Shown here one piece after another: positions 46,645 through 57,334 of a stretch of DNA of 64,000 bases. Every line of letters starts with the position of its first letter. Position 1 is the stretch's first letter. Both the position numbers and the translations under genes were made by a program. The notes under the pieces were generated by a model. That model did not search any database. It saw nothing but the letters and a program-made list of their open reading frames with translations, and was not told the DNA's origin. Where the stretch lies: positions 2,914,001 through 2,978,000 of the forward strand of contig JAPNXP010000007.1 of NCBI GenBank assembly GCA_028753945.1, in the 5' to 3' direction. This stretch comes from Hexactinellida sp. DTS-2022 (Eukaryota > Porifera > Hexactinellida).

Positions 46645-48608
46645 AAAATTGAAAACCGATAACTTGAGAGTCGAGACGCGGAACCGCCATGCTGTGTAGC
46701 TAGCTACGACGATGCGTTTAATTTAGGCATACCAAGTTTAAATTGCTTCCTCTGCCCCTCATTATGTACCTGATCAACTGAAAAGTACTATCTGGTCAAC
46801 CGAATATATCTGGTTGCCAACCAAATACCAAATACTGACATTCTGCATCAACCCGAATATTGAACTAATATGTTTCAACATTGCTTATTAGCAACTTTTC
46901 TCATTATCAACTAATTTTCCGACACTGATCTATTTAAGAAAGTTATCTTAGTAGCAACAGATTTACAGATTTATAGAAACTCAATTGAATGTATATTTAT
47001 TTAAAGGTGCTTATTCATTATCTTCTGTTTAGATTTGATGGAAATTTTGTTCCAAAAAAATGTCAAATATGAGTGCTCCGTATTTCGGAATTTCGATTGT
47101 ATCCCCATTTTGAAGAGACTGAGTTCTAAAGAATCAAATATATACTAGTTGCTTATTGCTTAATGCCTGTTTTATAATACATGTTAATATTATACTGTTT
47201 TGACCAAATGACCACCTACAATACTAATTTTGGAGATCAAATTTGTCAACATTCATAATATTTTGTAAATAAGCTCCTCCCAGATTACTACAATATTCTT
47301 ACATGTGTTGAAATTCCTATTAATAAATACTAAAATGGAAATAAAATCAGAATCCTATGCGGCTTGGTATCAGTTAAAGCAGTGTTGTCTGTTATGATAA
47401 ATCCCCAAAGAGGTAGCCACACATTAGTTTGTCTAGAAATACTTAGAGAAGCGTTTGCGGATTTTCGAAAATTCGAGAAGATTCACATTCATTCATTAAA
47501 ACTTATTCACAATTTCTTCATATCAAATAAAATCATTTACATCACTAGTAAACAATTCTATAACATTTCAATCAGGATATTAAATCAAATCAAATATTTC
47601 AAATTATTTGATTTTGGAAAAGAATCATTTATTTATAGCCATGCAACTGATACAATTATTTATATGTCATACAGAGTAAACAAACTTCATGTAGTCATTG
47701 TAGTGTATATGGATTTGCTTTTAGCTACTCAGAGGATAATTAAAAATTAAATCCTATCTGTTTTTACCGACTATTACTACCAACTTCTTGAGCCTAAATA
47801 GTGGTTATAATTAATTAATTAATAATATGTATTATCTTAATATGTTGTGAATTTATTTCTCAAAGTAACAAATCCTGCTTAATAGTCAATATTAATGAGT
47901 GTGCTATCGCGAAACGACAGACTCCGAAGAGCTTTGCCAAATTATCTAGTACAATTAATAATGGATTTCACAAATTAATAGCATTTATCACCATTCTTGA
48001 TTTCCTTGAATTCTTAAAATTTCTTAACCAATGATTTAAGAGATTCTTTTGAATCATGAATCATTACTTTGGATGGAGTCTTCTTTTTGAATTAAATTAA
48101 GATTGGCATGAGTGATTTTCCTGAATGATTTGTAATAATTAATATAAAAAAATAACGTTAATAATTTGGAGTGCCGCGCCGGCTCCTGCTCCCCAAATAC
48201 AAACTAGCTTCCTCCTGGAATTCGAAGTACGTAGATCCTATAATAATATTGTTCTGTTTTCTGTTATTACCAAACAGAATTATACATATATTTGCAATCA
48301 TTTCAATGGTTTTTATGCAGCAATGAATAATTATAATACAATTCAATCAGAAAGCCTCTATCCAATTGGAAGCACTCTAAATTAGTCAATTGTAAGTTTA
48401 CAAATTACAATTGGAATGATTATTGTTAAACAATTGTTGGTTTCATAAAAGTGTCATACAAACCACAAGTGGTAAAGACCTTAGATAACTTAAATTCCAA
48501 AATGGCATACAAATCACCACTTATATGAATATAAAAGAGTTTCAGAGAAGACAATTCTAAAATTGCACATTTACATATCACACTTAATTATTCTTTAATT
48601 GATCATTA
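46645..48608. other. No gene recognised
   Basis: AT-rich. A 128-codon ORF at 47364-47750 has AT-biased composition (rich in Ile, Phe, Lys) and no family resemblance; it is not called as a gene. A degenerate Helentron-type hairpin block (GCGAAACGACAGACTCCGAA) is at 47908-47927. Confidence 0.45.
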
Positions 48609-49553
48609 ATGGCAATTGCTCCTTCATTCCAACCTTTGATGGTTCCTACTATCTTCTCTACTGATAATGAAATTACATTAAAACAACTTTTTCGTGCTGT
48701 CACTATAGATGAAGATACCTGTATCACGTGGTTGCAGACAAATGGGCTTTTAGCTAGAGGGATGCTATGTAAATGCGGTAGCATGATGCGTCCTGGTGCA
48801 TTTGCAGGTATATCAGAAGGAAAGGGGTGGAGATGTCCGGAAAAAAACTGTAAAAAGTTCGCGTCACTAAGGATTGGTTCATTTTTCGAAGGATCCAATG
48901 TACCATTACCCGAATTGGTAGAATTTCTCTATTTCTGGGCAGATAATCTGCAAACAACGGCATTTTTACACAAGAATCTTGGTTGGGGAGAGCATACAAT
49001 CACTGATTGGAAGAACTTCATTCGTGACTTGTGTGTTGAAGTATTTTTAACTAATCCCAAACCAATTGGCGGACCTGGACATATCGTTGAAATAGATGAA
49101 TCTAAATTCGGACACAGAAAATATTCCAGAGGTCGTTTACTCTCAGGTCAATGGGTATTTGGAGGAATTGATAGAGATACAAAGGAGGTTTTTATGATCC
49201 CTGTACTTAATCGGACAGCAGCAACTTTAGTCCCGATCATACAGCAGTATATTCTCCCTGGGACTACTATCTACTCTGATGAATGGGCGTCGTATAATTT
49301 AATTCCTGCTAGCACATTCCAACACTTAACCGTTAACCACAGCGTAAATTTTGTAAATCCCACCACTGGTGTACATACCCAAACTGTGGAAAGTACTTGG
49401 GGTCAAGCGAAAAAGAGGATGAGGAACTCCATGACTACAAACCCGGAACTATTGGACACCTATCTGGCAGAAATATGTTGGAGAAAAAAATATGTAGAAG
49501 CTACTTTCTCCAGTTTAATTAAAGAAATAAGGGATCAATACCCAGTAGTATAA
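48609..49553 (+). CDS. Merlin-superfamily transposase, uninterrupted (314 aa)
   Basis: A single open frame of 314 codons with the ISXO2/IS1595-like DDE fold that defines Merlin transposons. Residues about 53-80 have a zinc-ribbon-like CKCG...WRCPEKNCKK. Residues 100-130 form a predicted DNA-binding helix region (DWKNFIRDL at about 136-144). The catalytic set is visible: VEIDESKFGHRKY (Asp about 161), TIYSDEWASY (Asp about 226) and TQTVESTWGQAKKRMR (Glu about 264). Length is normal for Merlin. The start ATG at 48609 precedes the zinc ribbon by about 50 residues and an in-frame alternative start is possible downstream. Merlin TIRs could not be identified with confidence. It has no frameshift, unlike every other transposase here, so it may be young or recently active. 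Confidence 0.9.
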   Translation: MAIAPSFQPLMVPTIFSTDNEITLKQLFRAVTIDEDTCITWLQTNGLLARGMLCKCGSMMRPGAFAGISEGKGWRCPEKNCKKFASLRIGSFFEGSNVPLPELVEFLYFWADNLQTTAFLHKNLGWGEHTITDWKNFIRDLCVEVFLTNPKPIGGPGHIVEIDESKFGHRKYSRGRLLSGQWVFGGIDRDTKEVFMIPVLNRTAATLVPIIQQYILPGTTIYSDEWASYNLIPASTFQHLTVNHSVNFVNPTTGVHTQTVESTWGQAKKRMRNSMTTNPELLDTYLAEICWRKKYVEATFSSLIKEIRDQYPVV

Positions 49554-50237
49554 TTGTACTTCCTGTAATTTGTTATTTGTAAAATTCTATTTATTAAACA
49601 GTTAATAATCTACGATGCAGTGGCATCCATTTCCTAAATTGTTAATCGGTTAAATAAAGTTCACCAACACGATTCAAATTTGTTACCTACAATCCGACGA
49701 ATTTTTAGTAACGTGTTCCAATTAAAGAGAACACAGCTCTTTTGCATACAAGTTGCATGCAACATTTCAAATAAGTCTTGGCATACACAACACAATTTTT
49801 CTTGCATGCAACAGTTAAATCATTGGGATTTGTTTAAATACAAATGTTTCTATATGATTCCACCGCCCTCAACCTATAAACTCAAGGTCTTCTATAGTTA
49901 GGCTTTTTAATCCCGGACTCTTTATAATCCCGGGATCCCGGGATTCCGTTGATTTATGATCAAAGTTGTCTCCCAAGCATTAATTAAATTTGTTTAATGA
50001 TGTGATTGTCTGATAGAATGAAAATAAAATATTTTTCATTTTAATTCATTTTAATGTATTTGACAAATAGTTTATTATTCTTTATTATACCTCACAATCT
50101 TGTAGTATACAAACAGTACTGTACTATATCCTAATTTTTGGGTGTTGTAATCGTGTTTTGATATTCTATTGGATAATAATTTGCATTTAAGGAGGTAATA
50201 GATTGATCAAGTAAATATGTTCGTAGATTGCGGAGAA
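49554..50237. other. No gene recognised
   Basis: AT-rich 3' side of the Merlin gene. GCATGCAAC motifs repeat at 49757 and 49803. A CCCGGGATCCCGGGATT palindrome lies at 49929-49945. No convincing inverted terminus for the Merlin element was found. Confidence 0.4.
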
Positions 50238-50335
50238 ATATTAATTTAAGTTAAGTTTAAGGGAAAATAAGTTTAAGTTTAATTAAGTTTTTGCAAGACT
50301 AAGTTTTGGGATAAGTTTTGCGAAGCCCCCCCCCC
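50238..50335. repeat. Harbinger-type AAGTTTAAG terminal fragment
   Basis: TTAAGTTAAGTTTAAG, GTTTAAGTTTAATTAAG and TTTTGCGAAGCCCCCCC resemble the right subterminal array at 2319-2527. A matching fragment at 51890-51945 (GTTAGTGAATAAGG) lies on the far side of the palindrome. Confidence 0.5.
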
Positions 50336-50374
50336 ATGCCTAAATGTCTGCATGAAACACTGCTTAGCATAACC

Positions 50375-51873
50375 AGGGACTTCTTTAATATAGGGACTTT
50401 AAACTTCGTTTTACGGTAAAATTAGCGTAGGCCTAAAACAGTATTGTTACTTATTGATATCCCGTAATCCGCTAATGCTAGACACAGGAAATGTATTATT
50501 GTTGTATAGGAAGTCATATTTTGGGAGTCCAACCGTCATATTGGTTTATCGAAAATATTTATGGAATGTAAGTTATGCGATTTTCACACCCTTCCATATA
50601 TGGTAATATTGTTAAAATCTCGAGATTACTTAACTTTATACATATGAAATGTATCATTTTGGTACAGGAAATCATATTTTGGGAGTCCAACGGTCATACT
50701 GGTTTATCGAAAATATTTGTGGAATGTAAGTTATGCGATTCTCACACCTTTCCATATATGGTAATTTTTTAAAATCTCGAGATTAGTTAGTTTTATACAT
50801 ATGAAATGTATCATTGGCGAATGGGAAATGGGAATTCATATTTAGGGACTCAGTAGATCACATTGATTTACCTAAGGCGTTCCCCTTAGCCTATATTATT
50901 ATTTTGCACTCTCCACTGGATGATTGCCCCGACCCTATTTTGTAGTTTTGCTAATTCTTACCTATCAGATATCTGTCATTATGTTGTTTATTAAAAAATC
51001 TTGATAAGTTTATTTCAAATCTATATTTAAATCAATGTTGTCCAATAAAATTTATTAAGCGGTGATGAGAAATAGATTTAGGACTACATATTCTGATAAA
51101 ATTCAAAAAAATTTAAGACTTTATACATTAATTTCCCAATAACTCTGCTGATATTCAACAGACTGGCTAACTGGTTAATAATATCTCTAACCGTTAACCA
51201 ATGTCAGCGACGGTAACCGGTTAACCGAATCCAGCCTTGTTGTTTTTTAATAAACAACATAATGACAGATATATGATATGTAAGTATTAGCTAAACTACA
51301 AAACAGGGTCGGGGCAATCCTCCTGTGGAGAGTGCCAAAATAATAATATAGGCTAAGGGGAACGCCTTAGGTAAATCAATGTGATCTACTGAGTCCCTAA
51401 ATATGAATTCCCATTTCCAATTCGCCAATGATACATTTCATATGTATAAAACTAACTAATCTCGAGATTTTAAAAAATTACCATATATGGAAAGGTGTGA
51501 GAATCGCATAACTTGCATTCCAAAAATATTTTCGATAAACCAGTATGACCGTTGGACTCCCAAAATATGATTTCCTGTACCAAAATGATACATTTCATAT
51601 GTATAAAGTTAAGTAATCTCGAGATTTTAACAATATTACAATATATGGAAGGGTGTGAAAATCGCATAACTTACATTCCACAAATATTTTCGATAAAGCA
51701 ATATGACCGTTGGACTCCCAAAATATGACTTCCTATACAACAATAATACATTTCCTGTGTCTAGCATTAGCGGATTACGGGATATCAATAAGTAACAATA
51801 TTGTTTTAGGCCTACGCTAATTTTACCGTAAAACGAAGTTTACAGTCCCTATATTAAAGAAGTCCCTGGCATA
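50375..51873. mobile_element. 1.5-kb fold-back element, arms of about 630 bp
   Basis: The left arm 50375-51000 is repeated inversely at 51240-51873 around a 240-bp centre. The outer ends are CCAGGGACTTCTTTAATATA and its inverse. Within each arm a unit of about 144 bp (ATCTCGAGATTA ... GGAATGTAAGTTATGCGA) occurs about twice plus a partial copy. The 65-codon frames at 50575 (+) and 51470 (-) are mirror images and not genes. Confidence 0.75.
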
Positions 51874-52193
51874 ACTAATTCAATACTTTGTTTAGTCTTT
51901 GTTTGGACTAGGTTTAAGTCTAAGTTAAAGAAATGTTAGTGAATAAGGACTGGTTAATAGATAATAGAAATAACAACAAATAACTCCGTTTGATTGTAAA
52001 TGTATATTCAGCTTATTTAATTAGAATGTAGATTGAATTAACAACTCGAAATTGCCATACTGTTGGTAATTTAGTTAAGCCTGACTGGATTTATGGGACT
52101 TAGTTAAAAGTAAGAGACATCAGGATAAAGGATCGGGATTGAAAATATAAACTAACCAAGGCAATCATTTACATACTGACCCTCTACAATTAC

Positions 52194-52587
52194 GAATCTA
52201 ATACCAGTTGAAATAATGAATCGAATCATGTCGCTTAGCATTTTGTAGAATAAATTGAAACTGAGGATTTGAAATATATAATAGGAATCTGATAAAATGA
52301 ATCTGACACCTAATAACGAATAGAAGTGTTAGACATGTAAATTGGCTTGTATGCACATAACTATGCTACTACAATACTATTTTATAGTATATTTGGCTTC
52401 AGTGATGATTTCAATTTTTCCCATAGAGTTTGGCTTATGAGCTAAAAAAAATTTAACTTTTTTGTTTCTTGACCGATTTTAGTGATCTTTAGATCAATCT
52501 TCATGTCTCAACGTGTTCTATCACGTGGCATACAGTGATTTTGGCCATCATTAAAAAAGTAGGGGGGTGTAAGATAGTGCAATTGTA
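52194..52587. repeat. Right 394-bp inverted arm
   Basis: Inverse of 45729-46122 with about two differences (for example GATCTAAAG versus GAGCTAAAG). The 12-mer CCCTCTACAATT lies just outside its inner end (52180-52191) and also spans the outer end of the left arm (45724-45735). Confidence 0.85.
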
Positions 52588-52726
52588 CCAAAAATATCCG
52601 GATGGGGGTAAAATTTGGGACTGGCGGATGGATAAACAAGTTGTTTATTTTATATGCCCTTAATTAATAAAGAATATCATTCTTGAAGAAAATAATTTTC
52701 ACAAATTGTTCAAGAGGAACTATAGA

Positions 52727-53511
52727 CAGTGGTGGATTAAGGGGGGGGGGGGGGGGACGGATGGGCCGGTCGCCCGGGGCCAGAGCCTAAAGGGGGCCCA
52801 ATACAAAGCGTAATATTTGTACATGTATTGAGAAATGTGTTGCATTATAATGTTTGAGTAGTGAAGCAATAACATGATAAGGTTAATTAATTTTCAACAG
52901 TGAACCAATAACAATGATACAATAAATAAACAGCACACCTTGAAAGTAACAAGCCTTGCCCTGATCTACTTTTTCATTGAATCTTTCGAGTCTAAATATA
53001 TTCTCCACTTCTCAGTAATGCCAATTAGCAGGCAACTAAAAGAAAAGAAAGTCACCTTCGCGAAAAGCAACTAAACAAGAAACGTCTAAACTTCCTAAAC
53101 TAGACACATTCTTAAACTTACAATCACAATCCCAAGAATTTTAAGCCGAAGACTATGAGCTTTCTACTTCAAAATCTTCCTTTGTACCTCTTGGCGATTC
53201 ATTTGTATATAATTCAAACGAATAGTCGCAGTATGGGACTCGTTTTATCGAGTCAGAGTATTAAGTTACAGAGGTTGTAGAAGAGCAACACGCTTTGAAC
53301 TCAGATAGTAATACAACTTGTGAATAAAATTGGGTTGTGGGACGATATATCAAAAGACTTACGAAATCGTTGGATAGAAAAAGGTAGTGAAGATTGTACT
53401 AACAATTGTAAGGATCCTGTAGGATTATATTCTGGGGTGTCCTCAAAGAAACTCCTAAAGTCCCTTGGTTGATGTCCGTCCGGGGCCCAATATACCCTTA
53501 ATCCGTCTCTG
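52727..53511 (+). mobile_element. 785-bp hAT element, internal deletion derivative, perfect 8-bp TSD
   Basis: Ends CAGTGGTGGATTAAGGGG and CCCTTAATCCGTCTCTG. TSD ACTATAGA is identical (52719-52726, 53512-53519). The inside holds an N-terminal scrap of a ZMYM1/hAT transposase: KLPKLDTFLN, then IGLWDDISKDLRNRWIEKGS, the DPALW-like start seen in the gene at 57341-58990. It is a non-autonomous relative of that family. Confidence 0.88.
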
Positions 53512-53886
53512 ACTATAGAATGTCCATTTCCTAAAGAAAATCCAGGGAATCCCCGTTATCCCTAGGGAATAATTTTGAATCGTTAAGAAGCTGAAAAAAA
53601 TGGTTATATAGGGTTCATACAAACGATAAAATATTTGAAAGTTTGCATGTAAACGGTAAATGGTGTAAACGGTAATGATAAGCATGTACAAAGCCACACA
53701 AAATTTTATATCGGCAGACGCCAGGGGATTTTATCCATGGTCCACCCGTTCAGACACATATTCACTCCACAGGACTCCGTAAATTCAGTATAAGAAAATG
53801 AATTTTAGGAAAGTTTATTGGGGGACCATGTGATAATTTTCTATGTGTCATAAAATGACCATTGTAAAAATTAAAATAATTCCGAG

Positions 53887-54962
53887 CGTGACCTACGTCA
53901 TTAAGGCCTATGCATCAACTTTGTGAAACTGGACAATGGATTAAAGGAAGGCCATTGTTTAATAGGTTATTTATCGTTATCTAATTAACTAGTAGTGATA
54001 GACCTCATAAATGTTCTATAACTATATAGGAACATGATATCAAGGTATACATAGCACCCTTCAGAATTGAGCTATGTCATCATTTGATTTACGTAATCGC
54101 TATTTTTGGTGGGTATTATCGTGTTTTTCTAGCATGCTTTTAACATAGTTAGACGCTTTATAAATGTTCAAAATTGGAACATGATGATGTCCATAACTAG
54201 TTAGATGAAATATATCGAAACTATCAATGGAATGTTGACACATTCCTCGGTTGCCAAGGAAATGAATATTTCCTAAAATGAGCCATAACTCAAAAAATAA
54301 CCATATTATGTTTACTAGGCTAGTGCTGATCTATCCGCAATAGGTAAATTCCTATTCATTGATAATACATTTCTAGGCCTAACTACAATAATCTTCGAGA
54401 TAATGAGTGTATTACCTCATAAGGAATTAAGTGCTAATTATCTTATTCTCTCAAAATTTATTGTAGTTAAGCATATATAATGTATTATCAATGAATGGGA
54501 AGTTACCTATTGCGGATAGATCATTACTACCCTAGTTTACTAGAATATATAGTTTTTGAGTTATGGCTCATTTTTGGAAATATTCATTTCCTTGGCAACC
54601 GAGGAATGTGTCAACATTCCATTGATAGTTTCGATATATTTCATCTAACTAGTTATGGACATCATCATGTTCCAATTTTGAACATTTATAATTCGGCTAA
54701 CTATGTTAAAAGCATGCTAGAAAAACACGATAATACCCACCAAAAATAGCGATTACGTAATCAAATGATGACATAGCTCAATTCTGAAGGGTGCTATGTA
54801 TACCTTGATATCATGTTCCTATATAGTTATAGAACATTTATGAGGTCTATCACTACTAGTTAATTAGATAACGATAAATAACCTATTAAACAATGGCCTT
54901 CCTTTAATCTATGGTCCAGTTTCACAAAGTTGGTGCATAGGCCTTATATAACGTAGTTCACG
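53887..54962. mobile_element. 1.08-kb fold-back MITE with P-like ends, 7-bp TSD
   Basis: Palindrome centred near 54425. Termini are CGTGACCTACGTCATTAAGG and its inverse. The flanking repeat is TTCCGAG (53880-53886, 54963-54969). Subterminal GGCCTATGCA...ACTGGACCATAGATTAAAG echoes the P-element block GGCCATTTCACTG...GGACCAGGGATAAG. The interior is strongly similar to the palindrome at 14332-15410. The frame at 54495-54749 is not a gene. Confidence 0.8.
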
Positions 54963-55185
54963 TTCCGAGGTAATTTAGGAGTCCCGTAAATGCGTTATTA
55001 AAATCATATTTCGTCACCATATAAGCGAGAATTCAAATTTATGCTAGGAATTTGCTTCAAAGGTTAACTTAAACTTGAATAATCGATGATGTAGATCGCA
55101 GATCTACCATCATGCATTTGATATCTTAAGATATGGAAACGATGCCACCTTCCAGTGAAATCGCGAGAGATTTCATAAACAAAAA

Positions 55186-55519
55186 TAGGGCTGAAACGAA
55201 TATTCGAAATGTAACGATTCGATCGTTTGGATGACTAAGCATTAAATCAATCTCAGGACACAAAATACATTGGAAAATAGGATTTTATCAATGTTACAAT
55301 GATTTAATAATAGTTAAGTGTATTATACACAAGTTAGCAAATGAACAGCTAGTTTAGGTTGGAATTTATATTTAAGATCTCTCCAAGCTAAACAAAAGTC
55401 ATGTGTTGTCCAAAAGTACTCAACGAATATCCTTTTCAATCTAATATTCGTCCAAACGAATATTCGTTCAATCAATTCGAACGAATATTTGAATATTCGG
55501 AATATTCGTTTCAGCCCTA
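55186..55519. mobile_element. 334-bp hAT MITE, TIR TAGGGCTGAAACG, 8-bp TSD
   Basis: Ends TAGGGCTGAAACGAATATTC and ATATTCGTTTCAGCCCTA. TSDs are AACAAAAA (55178-55185) and AACAAAAT (55520-55527), 7 of 8 identical. Same family as 29559-29924 and 30073-30600. Confidence 0.82.
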
Positions 55520-55558
55520 AACAAAATAGAGAGAATATACAAGTAACAACAGCAGCTT

Positions 55559-56413
55559 ATGAAAAGTCAGCAGCGTAGCAATTTGTCAGACTTGAAGCAC
55601 CAGGAAGAGTACTCAATCAAACTAGATAAATTATTTGACATTCGTCATGCTTACGCTGAGAGTTTTATAGTCTTTGAGGAGGACCGACAGTTCTTGGCTC
55701 AGTAGTGTATGGATCGTTCTGGGAGCATCGGAGGAATGGATTCACTGGCAGCGCTAGAAAGGCAATCGGAAGAAAGGCGCGGCCATCGAGAACAGCTAAA
55801 AGTAGCTGAACTGGAATCGCTGTCCACCTGCTAGGAAATTGTTTCAGAGTCAGAAGAAATTACTGATGAAGAGACAAGTGATGATGAGACTTTCACATAC
55901 GATTTTACTACAATCAAGAAGCAGCGAATCATCAGTTCGAAAGTTAATGCTGTTCTTGACAGAAAGAACACAAGCGTACGTAAGGCATTACTGATAGCTT
56001 ACATCTGTCTTGAATGAGGCTGGTGTCCCAGCAAGTACTGTTATCCTATCAAAAAGCACTATTCACCGTCACAGACAGAAGCAACGGCAGATATCAGCCC
56101 ATCAAATCCGTACAGGTTTCTTCGCCATTAAATATGTTGTACAATGGGATGGGAATCTCTTGGTAGGCACGGAGGAGAGTACTCAACTTATTGATCGATT
56201 GGCCGTGGTGCTAACCAGTACTGAAGATGACTCCACCAAGTTGCTTGGAGTGCCTAAGCTTGTATCAGGAACTGGAAAGGAAACTGCGGAGGCTGTCAAC
56301 AAACTTATGGAGTCGTAGGATGTAGGAACAGATACGGTTGGTGCATGATTTGATACGACAGCATCAAATACAGGTCATTCTCTGGGGTTTGTGGCACTTA
56401 GAAAGTCTACTCG
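55559..56413 (+). pseudogene. Transposase-like relic, N-terminal part (FDTTASNTG family)
   Basis: From ATG 55559 the frame reads MKSQQRSNLSDLKHQEEY ... DIRHAYAESFIVFEEDRQFL, with stops at about 55706 and 55832. After a shift near 56010 it continues with NEAGVPASTVILSKSTIHRH, VVQWDGNLLVG, LLGVPKLVSGTGKETAEAV, and (after another shift) GTDTVGA*FDTTASNTGHSL. I recognise the WDGNLL / GVPKL..GTG / FDTTASNTG pattern as a repeated transposase-like protein of invertebrates, but cannot assign a superfamily. The C-terminal piece lies at 59231-59456; the middle is gone. GC content is clearly above the surroundings. Confidence 0.55.
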
Positions 56414-56797
56414 CAGTGCCGTCTTTAAGCATGGGCAAACTGGGCACTTGCCCAGGGCCTACCACTATAGGGGGCCTACTTTTTCCTGAAATACCAGTGT
56501 ATTTTAGCTTTTTGGACTACAGTGTAATAATATATTATTGTTAATATTATTCTTTTCGACTAACAAATTATTTCAATAATTAGTAATGTCACTTTTAGAT
56601 TCATATTCGTCTAGTACATACACATGTAAACCCATGTTCATTAAAAAATATGCTTTGTTGTATACCTTTATACATATGTATTAGCATACCAAACTGTATG
56701 TTAATATGCAACCAATATATTCATTAAACTATGATGATTGATATATTATCTTAGGATTTTCTTTATGTTTGTCTGTCAACTTTGTTTATATCTTATA

Positions 56798-56981
56798 CAG
56801 TCGACTCCGCTTAATAGGGTCACATCGGGACAGGTCATTTTGACCCGATTAAGCGGAGAAATCTATCAACCGAAAATATTTTAAGCCAAATTGTAATCCC
56901 GTCCCATAAATCCTGTGAAATTTTGACCCGATTAAGCGGATATATCTATTAACCGGTGGCTCTATTAAGCGGAGTCGACTG
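56798..56981. mobile_element. 184-bp pogo-like MITE inside the hAT element
   Basis: Ends CAGTCGACTCCGCTTAATAG and CTATTAAGCGGAGTCGACTG are perfect 20-bp TIRs, flanked by TA (56796-56797, 56982-56983). GACCCGATTAAGCGGA occurs twice inside. A decayed half copy is at 20360-20465. Confidence 0.88.
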
Positions 56982-57334
56982 TATATACATATAGTATATA
57001 TATTAAGCTCCTATTCTTTTCACCTGTTTTAAACTATAGAATTGTTTTTTTTCTAAAATTTGCAATCTTATAAAATAGATTTATTCATTGGTAATTACTT
57101 ATAAATTCTAATATACACAACTTATTATAACTAACCCCTGTATTTAGCTCTAATAATATACTGAAATTACTACAAACATGAAGAAAACTTTTGAAAGTGG
57201 TTCTACTAACGTAAGAGGGCCAAAAAACAACAAGAAGAGACTGCTAAACTTCCTAAGCTAACATCCATTTTTTCTATCACAACTACAGATTCTATTTGCA
57301 CTGTTGAAAGTGAAACTGTGAGCAATGCATTAAT

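Noticed and set aside
47364..47750. 128-codon ORF
   Set aside because: AT-driven composition, no motif and no neighbours to support it.
48350..49900. AAAGCCT... inverted motifs as Merlin TIRs
   Set aside because: Only 7-11 bp match and no TSD; not better than chance in AT-rich DNA.
45729..52587. Calling the 394-bp arms the TIRs of the Merlin transposon
   Set aside because: No TSD at the outer ends and the left arm overlaps the P transposase frame; kept only as a finding.
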